A stretch of DNA of 64,000 nucleotides from Candidatus Thermochlorobacteriaceae bacterium (GCA_029263855.1 JAJUFC010000008.1:1-64000), one strand, 5' to 3'; counted from the stretch's first letter, positions 47,281 to 57,699 are shown. Numbers and translations are program-made. Notes: a model not told the origin generated them from the letters alone.

Positions 47281-50200
47281 ATTTCAATCCCACATTGGTG
47301 CAATTAGAAGTCAAAATTTCCGCGTCGGGAAACTCGTTTAGCGCAAATTTCAATCCCACATTGGTGCAATTAGAAGTGGGCAAAGCTCACGCTCAAGATC
47401 TTCGTTCAAGAATTTCAATCCCACATTGGTGCAATTAGAAGGCGGAGAACGGGAACGACGAGTTGGAACGAATTGCCGCATTTCAATCCCACATTGGTGC
47501 AATTAGAAGGAAAGCGGATTTACTACGATAGTATTGTAGCGGTTGAATTTCAATCCCACATTGGTGCAATTAGAAGCCCCTGCGCACAAGCGGCGCAGGG
47601 GGGCGGGCAACAATTTCAATCCCACATTGGTGCAATTAGAAGAGGAATGCTATAACAGCGGTCCTCAAACGAAAGAGCGATTTCAATCCCACATTGGTGC
47701 AATTAGAAGTTTTTTGGTACCTCTTGGGAAGAGGTGAACGAAATGGATTTCAATCCCACATTGGTGCAATTAGAAGTCTGAAAAAAAAGCAACGATGTAT
47801 CACTGCCGAGAAGATTTCAATCCCACATTGGTGCAATTAGAAGTCATTATTTTTTCAATAATAACAAAACTTAAAGACCAATTTCAATCCCACATTGGTG
47901 CAATTAGAAGGACCATTTGGTCATCGGTTCTCGTCGCCGCCAAGCCGCATTTCAATCCCACATTGGTGCAATTAGAAGATTAACTGCGTCTGGCGGACAA
48001 GCAACGTTATACTAATTTCAATCCCACATTGGTGCAATTAGAACTGCCCATTGCCATCGTGCCATCGTGCCATCGTGCCATATTTCAATCCCACATTGGT
48101 GCAATTAGAACTTCAAAAGCCACTTTAAGCGTGGCTGGACAGACGAGGAATTTCAATCCCACATTGGTGCAATTAGAACCTACAAACGGCGAGAAAAAAC
48201 GCTAAATTCTTTTTCTATTTCAATCCCACATTGGTGCAATTAGAACTCTTGTTTAGGTTTGACACAATCGATCTTTCGGACTAATTTCAATCCCACATTG
48301 GTGCAATTAGAACGAAGACGCGGAGCAGTTTCTCTACGATAACAAGCACATTTCAATCCCACATTGGTGCAATTAGAACCACGCGGATTGTTGCTGTGTG
48401 CCTATACGACGAAAAAATTTCAATCCCACATTGGTGCAATTAGAACCGCGATTACGATGAAAGGAACAGAAATGATACTCCGAGATTTCAATCCCACATT
48501 GGTGCAATTAGAACTTTCAGGAACCTCCTGGAAAGAGATAACAGAAACCGCATTTCAATCCCACATTGGTGCAATTAGAACAATGGCGGGCGGGCTAACG
48601 GCACAGTGGCTAACGGATTTCAATCCCACATTGGTGCAATTAGAACTGAAAATCCTTCTTTTTTCAACGCTTTCAAAGCCCGTATTTCAATCCCACATTG
48701 GTGCAATTAGAACTCGCGGTTGAGTGCGCTGACGAGCTGATAAGAAAAAATTTCAATCCCACATTGGTGCAATTAGAACTTTTGGTAGTAAAACCTGTGA
48801 AAATCAAAAATGTAACATTTCAATCCCACATTGGTGCAATTAGAACTCAAGTTCGGCGATTCGCTTTTCCAAAAGCGTTATCATTTCAATCCCACATTGG
48901 TGCAATTAGAACCCGCCGACGACATCGTCAAAGAAATCCCTGATATCTACATTTCAATCCCACATTGGTGCAATTAGAACGTTGCTGTTGTTCCCATCGC
49001 TCGATTCGGAGTGAATATTTCAATCCCACATTGGTGCAATTAGAACCCGCCAAAAAAATCATCGTCTTTCTCGTTCTGATATTATTTCAATCCCACATTG
49101 GTGCAATTAGAACAATGTTGGAGTGCGCCCCCTACGCGCTGAAAATGGCATTTCAATCCCACATTGGTGCAATTAGAACGCGGCGGAATCGCGAGAGGAT
49201 TTGACAACCAACCCCCCGATTTCAATCCCACATTGGTGCAATTAGAAGGAACAAAACGAGTTGCCAAATGTCGTCAAGAAACGCATTTCAATCCCACATT
49301 GGTGCAATTAGAAGGCCCACTTGCCACTGTGCCAATGTGCCGCCTGCCCGCATTTCAATCCCACATTGGTGCAATTAGAAGGAAATGCGAGAATCACAGA
49401 TGAAGCCATCTTTGAGAATTTCAATCCCACATTGGTGCAATTAGAAGGTCGAAGTGGGCGTCGAAGTTGGCGCGTCGAAGCGATTTCAATCCCACATTGG
49501 TGCAATTAGAAGAGTGGGTATTGGGCAAGGGGGCTAATGGCACAATGGATTTCAATCCCACATTGGTGCAATTAGAAGGCTATCGAGGAGTATGCGCACC
49601 TAGCGCGAAAGAACATTTCAATCCCACATTGGTGCAATTAGAAGTGAACGAAACGTATTCTAAAACCTCTATGACGTCCCAATTTCAATCCCACATTGGT
49701 GCAATTAGAAGATAATTTGCGCACTTTACTCTTGTGCTAACGTCGTATTTCAATCCCACATTGGTGCAATTAGAAGGGCAGGCGGCAAGGGGGCAATAGC
49801 GACGCGGCACTGATTTCAATCCCACATTGGTGCAATTAGAAGACACGCGAGAGCTCGCTCTCGCGTGTTTAGACGCAAATTTCAATCCCACATTGGTGCA
49901 ATTAGAAGTAGTATTCGCGATGAAAGTTAAAGATATAACTTCCTTATTTCAATCCCACATTGGTGCAATTAGAAGACAAAGAGTTGTTGATTTTGTTAAG
50001 CAAAAGCAAAATTTCAATCCCACATTGGTGCAATTAGAAGACGAGGGCTTATTCAAGTCCCACTTCAAGCACGGGATTTCAATCCCACATTGGTGCAATT
50101 AGAAGCCACAATATCACCTACTGAAACAGGTATAAGGGCGATTTCAATCCCACATTGGTGCAATTAGAAGGGGCTTTGACGAGGAATAAGGAGACGCGCC

Positions 50201-53200
50201 GCGCTGAAATTTCAATCCCACATTGGTGCAATTAGAAGAACCAACTTATCGTCGCTTCGGGCGGTTCGGTCGAGATTTCAATCCCACATTGGTGCAATTA
50301 GAAGCAGTGCCACAACCAATCCTTTCAGCCCGCAAAGCACATTTCAATCCCACATTGGTGCAATTAGAAGCGACGGCGGCGGCGTCTATTTCGGCTTGCG
50401 TTTGCTTTATTTCAATCCCACATTGGTGCAATTAGAAGGACGGGCGATTTTGCGATGTCAAACCACGAGCGAAATTCATTTCAATCCCACATTGGTGCAA
50501 TTAGAAGCAAATCCCGCACGCACGAGCCTATCAATTCTTCGGAATAATTTCAATCCCACATTGGTGCAATTAGAAGCGTCGAGCAGGCGCTCGCGAAAAT
50601 AAACCAGAATAATTTCAATCCCACATTGGTGCAATTAGAAGTGGGAATCGTGGCAAGCGGGTCGACGTCAAAACGAATTTCAATCCCACATTGGTGCAAT
50701 TAGAAGCGAGCAACCCTTCAAGCCCAATCGTTCCTCTAAACTATTTCAATCCCACATTGGTGCAATTAGAAGGCCTCAATAAAGTCTCCAACCTCCCCGC
50801 GAAAAAGAGATTTCAATCCCACATTGGTGCAATTAGAAGGAAAAATAATTTGGGCGATGTCGCGCGCAAGAAGGGATTTCAATCCCACATTGGTGCAATT
50901 AGAAGGGCTTTCATAAACAGTCTTGTTGATGTAAATCTTGATTTCAATCCCACATTGGTGCAATTAGAAGGTCGAAAAGATTTTTTCGTTTGTCCCATAC
51001 AACCCTTATTTCAATCCCACATTGGTGCAATTAGAAGCGAGCACGGATTGCCAGTCGCTCTATGCGCTCTCGTTATTTCAATCCCACATTGGTGCAATTA
51101 GAAGAGGCTTTGGGACGATGACTATCGAAGTTGCGAAACACATTTCAATCCCACATTGGTGCAATTAGAAGCGCAAAAAGAGCGTCGACACGAAGTTGAC
51201 GAGATTAATTTCAATCCCACATTGGTGCAATTAGAAGACGCGGGGTTCGCCCTCCCCCACATCTCCAAAAAAAATTTCAATCCCACATTGGTGCAATTAG
51301 AAGCGACGGCGGCGCGAAACTGGAAGCCTACGCGAGCAAATTTCAATCCCACATTGGTGCAATTAGAAGAAGTTCCGGCGAAGATTTTTGATTTGTTGTT
51401 TTAATTTCAATCCCACATTGGTGCAATTAGAAGGCCGTTTTCGCCCGTTCCGCCCGTCATCGCCGACCTTGATTTCAATCCCACATTGGTGCAATTAGAA
51501 GCGTCAAACGGGCGTTCCGGGCGTGACGCTCCGCGACGGATTTCAATCCCACATTGGTGCAATTAGAAGGTCTCAAGCGGATATCGCCCGAAGGCGATCA
51601 ATGCGAATTTCAATCCCACATTGGTGCAATTAGAAGCGGCGGGCAGTTCTAATTGCATCAATGTGGGATATATTTCAATCCCACATTGGTGCAATTAGAA
51701 GCGCGATTTTTCGTCGGACGGTAAATCCATCGTTCCAAATTTCAATCCCACATTGGTGCAATTAGAAGTTCAGAAAAAAATTGAGTTTTAGGGGGGAATA
51801 TAGATTTCAATCCCACATTGGTGCAATTAGAAGTTTGTTTCAGCTTCATCGTTAATCGTTATTTAAGATATTTCAATCCCACATTGGTGCAATTAGAAGG
51901 AGTTTGCCGAGCCGTTTAAGGAGATTTTAAAGAAAATATTTCAATCCCACATTGGTGCAATTAGAAGAACCACAAGGGCGACATTTCCCTCCGATATGCT
52001 TAAAATTTCAATCCCACATTGGTGCAATTAGAAGTGACTTGTTCACTTTTGACCCAAACAGCCCAAAGCACAATTTCAATCCCACATTGGTGCAATTAGA
52101 AGCGGAGGCGGTCGAGGAGTTTTTCTTTCAATCAAATGATTTCAATCCCACATTGGTGCAATTAGAAGTTTTGCCCAGTGGCGCAGCGTGCGCTCGGATA
52201 CTTATTTCAATCCCACATTGGTGCAATTAGAAGTCCTCGCGCGATTCCCATTTCTTTACCTCCGACAGGATTTCAATCCCACATTGGTGCAATTAGAAGT
52301 TTGATTTGCGCCGCCGACTTCGCCCGCGACGGCTTATTTCAATCCCACATTGGTGCAATTAGAAGGAAGCCGCGCTCCGGCGCATCGCCAGAGCGGTTCG
52401 ATTTCAATCCCACATTGGTGCAATTAGAAGTTGATATACACTGCTTCTCGGCAGTGATACATCGTATTTCAATCCCACATTGGTGCAATTAGAAGATATG
52501 CGACTGTTTCAGTATTCCGAAGAAATTATTTATTTCAATCCCACATTGGTGCAATTAGAAGTAAGACGAATGCGCTCGATGACCTCAAAGCCTTTGCGAA
52601 TTTCAATCCCACATTGGTGCAATTAGAAGTCGACGTCTCGCAAAATTGATTCTGTTCCTTTCAATTTCAATCCCACATTGGTGCAATTAGAAGTTCTTCC
52701 CTCTTTGATACTGCCGCGAAGAAATGAGTTATTTCAATCCCACATTGGTGCAATTAGAAGTTCCAAAAACCGTTTCAATAAAGAAACGCTCTTTTCATTT
52801 CAATCCCACATTGGTGCAATTAGAAGAATGCGCCGCGTCATCTGCATCGCGCTCATTTCTAATTTCAATCCCACATTGGTGCAATTAGAAGCACTACCTG
52901 TTACGCTTTCTCTTGTAACCAATGCGACGATTTCAATCCCACATTGGTGCAATTAGAAGATACTTTTGTCCCGTGCGCAAGTTTTTCATTGTCGCAATTT
53001 CAATCCCACATTGGTGCAATTAGAAGTAACAAATCGATCGTTCAAGCCGCGAACTGAAATTATTTCAATCCCACATTGGTGCAATTAGAAGCGCATAATC
53101 AATTCGTCAAGGCGGCGAAAGAACGCATTTCAATCCCACATTGGTGCAATTAGAAGAACTTGCCGACTACTTCAAATCGAAACCGCAATTTCATTTCAAT

Positions 53201-55142
53201 CCCACATTGGTGCAATTAGAAGGGACGGGACGCAGTATTTCGGAAATGATAAGCCGTATTTCAATCCCACATTGGTGCAATTAGAAGTGCGCTGGGCGCA
53301 AACGGCGACACGCTCGATACGACATTTCAATCCCACATTGGTGCAATTAGAAGGTTATGAATTGATGCAAAAAATGAGCAACGGTTTGATATTTCAATCC
53401 CACATTGGTGCAATTAGAAGTTGCCATCACCTTTATCGACGAACTTTCTCTTTGCTCTATTTCAATCCCACATTGGTGCAATTAGAAGGAGATAGATTTC
53501 GAGAACATCTATCTTTTGCCAGCATTTCAATCCCACATTGGTGCAATTAGAAGCTCGAAGACATCAAAATCTTCGCAGCATCGATTCAATTTCAATCCCA
53601 CATTGGTGCAATTAGAAGAACCGTCGCCGTGCCGCTCGCAGGGTTGTAAGCCGCATTTCAATCCCACATTGGTGCAATTAGAAGAAATTCGCAAACCTCA
53701 AATATGCCTCTCCAAACTCATTTCAATCCCACATTGGTGCAATTAGAAGAAGAGCAAGAAGCGAACTTGACTGTTTTGCTGGAAATTTCAATCCCACATT
53801 GGTGCAATTAGAAGGGCAAACGCAGCGTCTTCGGTCGCCATTTCGCCTTATTTCAATCCCACATTGGTGCAATTAGAAGTTAAACACAAGTCCGACTACC
53901 AAAACCCCTACGGCGTATTTCAATCCCACATTGGTGCAATTAGAAGTCGCGCAAAAGCGCGAAGTTTCTGTCCTGTTCCTCTATTTCAATCCCACATTGG
54001 TGCAATTAGAAGCGGGCGTGAGCGACTTAATGCCCGCAAACGAAGTCGCATTTCAATCCCACATTGGTGCAATTAGAAGAGAAGCACGCCAAGGGCGCGC
54101 AACGCTTCGGGATTAATTTCAATCCCACATTGGTGCAATTAGAAGTCAAGCCAACGCGAACAAGACGCTTGACCGCTTGAAATTTCAATCCCACATTGGT
54201 GCAATTAGAAGGGAAATGCTTCGTCGTGCAGACTACACGGTCGTTTTATTTCAATCCCACATTGGTGCAATTAGAAGGAATATCAGACAAGTTTCAAGCG
54301 GAGACGAAATCAATTTCAATCCCACATTGGTGCAATTAGAAGTCAAACCACGAGCGAAATTCAGGCTCGTCTAAATTGAATTTCAATCCCACATTGGTGC
54401 AATTAGAAGAAGGCAACGAAGCGAGAAATAATCAAGTTCACGAAAATATTTCAATCCCACATTGGTGCAATTAGAAGACGCCTGCGCCCATTGATTGCAA
54501 GACTTCCTTTCCAATATTTCAATCCCACATTGGTGCAATTAGAAGCCCGTTCTTTTGGATGACAAGGCGCTCGGTCGTTTGGATTTCAATCCCACATTGG
54601 TGCAATTAGAAGAAGCCATTAACGCCAAAGTAGGCGGAGCGACGAACTCGGATTTCAATCCCACATTGGTGCAATTAGAAGCGCCTTACTTTTCGCAAAC
54701 TTTCAAATTGAAGACGAAATTTCAATCCCACATTGGTGCAATTAGAAGTTGCGGCGCAACTGACGTTGGTTTATCTCTGGGAGATTTCAATCCCACATTG
54801 GTGCAATTAGAAGTTCGCGCGTTGGGAAGCGATTACGCCGACCCGGCGACATTTCAATCCCACATTGGTGCAATTAGAAGCGCCCGCCTCGCAGACGCTT
54901 GCGCTGGGCGCAAAATTTCAATCCCACATTGGTGCAATTAGAAGTTAATTAGAAGCGTATTTACGCTTTCGGCGCAATGTAATTTCAATCCCACATTGGT
55001 GCAATTAGAAGTCCGAAAGTCATTAAAGACCTTGCGTGCAAAATGAATTTCAATCCCACATTGGTGCAATTAGAAGAAGTTTAACGGTATGACGGGCGTC
55101 GGCGCGCCGCTTATTTCAATCCCACATTGGTGCAATTAGAAG
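47281..55142 (-). CRISPR. Large CRISPR array, 119 repeats and 118 spacers
   Basis: The 30-bp repeat reads on the plus strand from ATTTCAATCC to CAATTAGAAG. By hand I count 119 copies, first at 47281-47310 and last at 55113-55142, with spacers of about 34-39 bases and mean period 66.4. All copies are identical except that repeats 12-29 (48015-49179) end in C instead of G. On the minus strand the repeat ends GGGATTGAAAT, like the 5-prime crRNA handle of type I-B and III systems, so transcription is probably leftward from a leader at 55143-55350. Neither end has a decayed repeat. Open frames across the array are artefacts. Confidence 0.98.
51637..51671. repeat. Spacer 66: inverted near-copy of the CRISPR repeat
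   Basis: Positions 51647-51669 match 23 bases of the repeat in opposite orientation with one mismatch (T for C). See findings. Confidence 0.9.
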
Positions 55143-55350
55143 CCGCCCCCGACAACGAACATTTAACCCAAATTTACACGTTTTACACCCAAAAACCAGC
55201 TCACTTGTCGTCAGCCCCCGATAGCCGATAAAACCCTACCCCCTGACAACCTCAAAATTCGCTTAAAAAGAGGAATTTTGCGCCATTTGCCTCGCTTTTT
55301 GCGGCTTTTTGGGTTGGACAACGCCCGCTAAACCACGCGCCCGACAACCG
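55143..55350 (-). promoter_or_regulatory. Probable CRISPR leader
   Basis: A gene-free 208-bp stretch between the newest repeat and the end of cas4. Read on the minus strand it has a TAAATTTG -7 element 36 bases before the first repeat and four copies of GTTGTC (plus-strand GACAAC at 55151, 55245, 55317 and 55343). A stem CAAAATTC/GAATTTTG lies at 55253-55280. Confidence 0.65.
55169..55176 (-). promoter_or_regulatory. -7 element of the CRISPR array promoter
   Basis: TAAATTTG on the minus strand matches TAnnTTTG exactly. It is 26 bases from the first leader-side repeat if measured from its end, so transcripts would begin just ahead of the array. The -33 element is weak. Confidence 0.5.
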
Positions 55351-55845
55351 CTACGCCCAACATAATTCAAAATAAGCGCAGTTCTTGCAGAACTTTTTTT
55401 CCAATTTGGGCGGCGGCGCATCAAGTTGTTCAATCGCTTCAATTTCAGTGACAATCCCTTTTAAGCGTTCCTCGTCCTCGTGGGTTAGCGCAACAGTTTC
55501 GCGGCGTTTGAGTTTAGGGTAATCTAACTCGCCTGTCAGCCCCTCAACTCCCTTTGACTTCAAATACCATAAATAGTATTTTACCTGCCAAAGATGCGCC
55601 TCCTCCATTTTGTCAGATTTTTTGATTTCGTGAATCACGCCAGATTGAAGGTCCGCAAAGTCGATGACCATCACGCCGTCGATGGCAAGTTCGTGTCGCT
55701 TTTCGGGATAAGCGGTTTCGCCAATTAGCTTTCCCTGTGCAACAAGGTCGGATTCCTGCTCCATCTCGATTTGGTTCGCAAAGAGCCAAAGTTTACGTTT
55801 GCAGACGAAGAAGTAATTGATTTTCGTGCCTGTAATGTGCGCCAT
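55351..55845 (-). CDS. cas4: CRISPR-associated exonuclease Cas4
   Basis: 164 aa. It begins HITGTKINYFFVCKRKLWLF, has the RecB-type nuclease core (VIDFADLQSGVIHEIKKSDK and QVKYYLWYL), and an iron-sulfur cysteine set made of one N-terminal Cys and CKNCAYFELC at the end. Cas4 trims prespacers and helps select their PAM side before Cas1-Cas2 integration. ATG 55845 (MAHITGTK) is where relatives start; ATG 55884 would add 13 residues. It lies between the leader and cas2 on the same strand as cas2. Confidence 0.93.
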   Translation of the reverse strand: MAHITGTKINYFFVCKRKLWLFANQIEMEQESDLVAQGKLIGETAYPEKRHELAIDGVMVIDFADLQSGVIHEIKKSDKMEEAHLWQVKYYLWYLKSKGVEGLTGELDYPKLKRRETVALTHEDEERLKGIVTEIEAIEQLDAPPPKLEKKFCKNCAYFELCWA

Positions 55846-55886
55846 CGTTAGAGACGGTTTGTTGTTGTGGATTTTGTCATTCATCG

Positions 55887-56015
55887 CTAATAAATAACGA
55901 GGAATGAAGAACGAAGAACGACGCTGTAGAAGGCGCGTCTGGGATATTCATTCCTCGTTGCGCGACGCCTATTGCTTTTGTCATTCCGAGCGTCGCGAGG
56001 AATCGGGTTGAAATG
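55887..56015. repeat. Intergenic repeat between cas4 and cas2
   Basis: ATAAATAACGAGGAATGAAG with AACGAAGAACG at the left, then TTCATTCCTCGTTGCGCGACG and TGTCATTCCGAGCGTCGC with GAGGAATCG. It is the same dispersed family as 31364-31500 and partly palindromic. It splits two genes that normally abut. Confidence 0.5.
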
Positions 56016-56016
56016 G

Positions 56017-56277
56017 TCAAAGAAAGTTGGTCGGTTCGTTTTTTTCCGCTCCGAGCGTTTCGCGTTCCAAGTATTTTCCGTTCATTGAAAAGAAAATGAT
56101 GGAATCTTCGGCTTGGTTCATCAGTTGTTTGGCTTCGGCTTTGAGTCGGAGATAATCTGAATCCGTCAGCTCGCCTTCGAAGACGGAGTTTTGAACGTGA
56201 TGCAGATACTTTCTGAACAGTTTGAGCATTTTGCCGACGCGCTTTTGATTGACGTCGTATACGGCGATGTAATACAT
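56017..56277 (-). CDS. cas2: CRISPR-associated endoribonuclease-fold protein Cas2
   Basis: 86 aa, family length. MYYIAVYDVNQKRVGKMLKLFRKYLHHVQNSVFEGEL is the Cas2 ferredoxin-like start, with Asp8 in the conserved position. Cas2 forms the core of the Cas1-Cas2 integrase and sets spacer length. It is transcribed away from cas1, which is unusual, since the two commonly sit in one operon. Confidence 0.95.
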   Translation of the reverse strand: MYYIAVYDVNQKRVGKMLKLFRKYLHHVQNSVFEGELTDSDYLRLKAEAKQLMNQAEDSIIFFSMNGKYLERETLGAEKNEPTNFL

Positions 56278-56282
56278 AGCGG

Positions 56283-56313
56283 TTTGTCGGTTAGAGATTG
56301 AGCATTATATTTT
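56283..56313 (+). promoter_or_regulatory. Promoter of cas1
   Basis: TTTG (56283-56286), 19 bases, then TATATTTT (56306-56313), near-consensus for this group, 20 bp before the cas1 ATG and within the 56-bp divergent gap. Confidence 0.5.
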
Positions 56314-56333
56314 GCGTCAATTTTATCTTTTTA

Positions 56334-57479
56334 ATGTTTATGAACGCCAGCATTCCTACCAAGCAAGCCTTTTACATTTTTTCCAACGGCACGCTAAAAC
56401 GCAAGGAAAATACGATATTTTTTCTTCCGTCGCCAATTCAGACGGAAAAGACGATAGAAAACGCGCCGCCCGTTTCGCTTGACGAGGAAGAAATTCCGTT
56501 AGAATTAGATACCGAAGAACTGCCCAACCACCCGAATCGCAAAGCGATACCGATAGCGAATATCGATGCGTTTTATGTATTTGGCGAAGTCAGTTTTAAT
56601 GCACGCTTTCTCAATTTTCTCGCGCAACACAAAATTCCGATGCACATTTTCAACTACTATGGCTTTTATTCAGGGACATATTATCCGCGAGAGTATCTTT
56701 TGTCGGGCATGATGCTGGTCAATCAGGTTCAGCATTATGCGTCAGAAAAGAAACGCCTTGCGATTGCGCGCGAAATCGTTGCGGCGGCGTGTTTTAACAT
56801 CATCAAGAATTTGCGTCACTACGCAGCAGAATCGCGCTCGGAGTCCAAAGCGTCGCAAGAAGCGTTGCAATCGGCGATTGCGGAAATAGAAGCGTGGATA
56901 AAAGAAATTCCCGCGTCGGGCGACATTCAAACCTTAATGGGCGTAGAAGGTAATATCCGCAAGCGATACTACGCGAGTTGGGAGCATCTCATTAAAGCCA
57001 AAGAGCCTGCGTTTGAATTTAAGGAGCGCGTGAAGAATCCGCCCAATAACGCCGTGAACGCGCTGATTTCTTTTGGCAACGCGCTGTGCTACTCCGCTTG
57101 TCTGACCGAGCTTTATCGCACGCAACTCAACCCCACGATTTCATATTTGCACGAACCTTCGGAACGCCGATTTTCGCTCGCGCTGGATTTAGCGGAGATA
57201 TTCAAGCCGATATTTGTCGATAGGGCGATATTTAAGCTCGTCAATACGCGAGAAATTCAAGAAAAGCATTTTACGAATGGACTGAATTTCACGCACCTCA
57301 ACGACGCGGGACGCAAAGCCTTCGTCAAAGATTTTGAAGAACGATTGCGGACGACGATTAAGCATCGATCATTAGAACGGCAAGTCTCGTATCGCCGCCT
57401 GATTCGCTTGGAGTGCTACCGTTTGGCAAAACATCTTTTGGGCGAAGAGCAATACGAAGGGTTTAAGATTTGGTGGTAA
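56334..57479 (+). CDS. cas1: CRISPR-associated integrase Cas1 (type I-B-like)
   Basis: 381 aa. N-terminal beta domain (KQAFYIFSNGTLKRKENTIFF) with an acidic insertion (~45-65), then the catalytic helical domain with the metal residues in MGVEGNIRKRYY (Glu), ISYLHEPSERRFSLALDLAE (His, Asp) and IFKPIFVDR. It resembles Cas1 of I-B systems rather than RT-fused type III Cas1. ATG 56334 or 56340 is the likely start. Its last 17 bp overlap the convergent end of the CARF-HEPN gene. Confidence 0.95.
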   Translation: MFMNASIPTKQAFYIFSNGTLKRKENTIFFLPSPIQTEKTIENAPPVSLDEEEIPLELDTEELPNHPNRKAIPIANIDAFYVFGEVSFNARFLNFLAQHKIPMHIFNYYGFYSGTYYPREYLLSGMMLVNQVQHYASEKKRLAIAREIVAAACFNIIKNLRHYAAESRSESKASQEALQSAIAEIEAWIKEIPASGDIQTLMGVEGNIRKRYYASWEHLIKAKEPAFEFKERVKNPPNNAVNALISFGNALCYSACLTELYRTQLNPTISYLHEPSERRFSLALDLAEIFKPIFVDRAIFKLVNTREIQEKHFTNGLNFTHLNDAGRKAFVKDFEERLRTTIKHRSLERQVSYRRLIRLECYRLAKHLLGEEQYEGFKIWW

Positions 57480-57699
57480 TATATTTTTTGATTTCCTCGC
57501 TTGCTTTTTTTATTCGTTCTATGAGTCTCCCGCTTTCTGATGCTTCTTCGTTCATTCCTGCGTGCGCAATATCATTTCGAGTGTTGGTAATTCTATCCCA
57601 AAGTTTGGCAATATCTTGGAATTGAGCGAATTGTTTCGGGAACGGTTGATTGTTCCTAAGAGGCTCGCACCATTGGCGCAATAAGTCTTCGGCTCTCAT
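57463..57699 (-). CDS. Detached HEPN fragment of the disrupted nuclease
   Basis: 78 codons beginning at an internal ATG (MRAEDLLRQWCEPL) and carrying RNDIAHAG and the C-terminal helix. It follows the stop of the CARF fragment by about 80 bases; separate translation is possible but no ribosome-binding site is seen. Confidence 0.55.
   Translation of the reverse strand: MRAEDLLRQWCEPLRNNQPFPKQFAQFQDIAKLWDRITNTRNDIAHAGMNEEASESGRLIERIKKASEEIKKYITTKS

Noticed and set aside
51304-51339. Shared 12-mer between spacers 47 and 61 (CGACGGCGGCG)
   Set aside because: Short, GC-rich and low in complexity; chance match is likely.
47473-54941. Many open reading frames of 60-140 codons across the array
   Set aside because: They consist of the translated repeat (FNPTLVQLE, FQSHIGAIR) at regular intervals and are artefacts of the CRISPR array.
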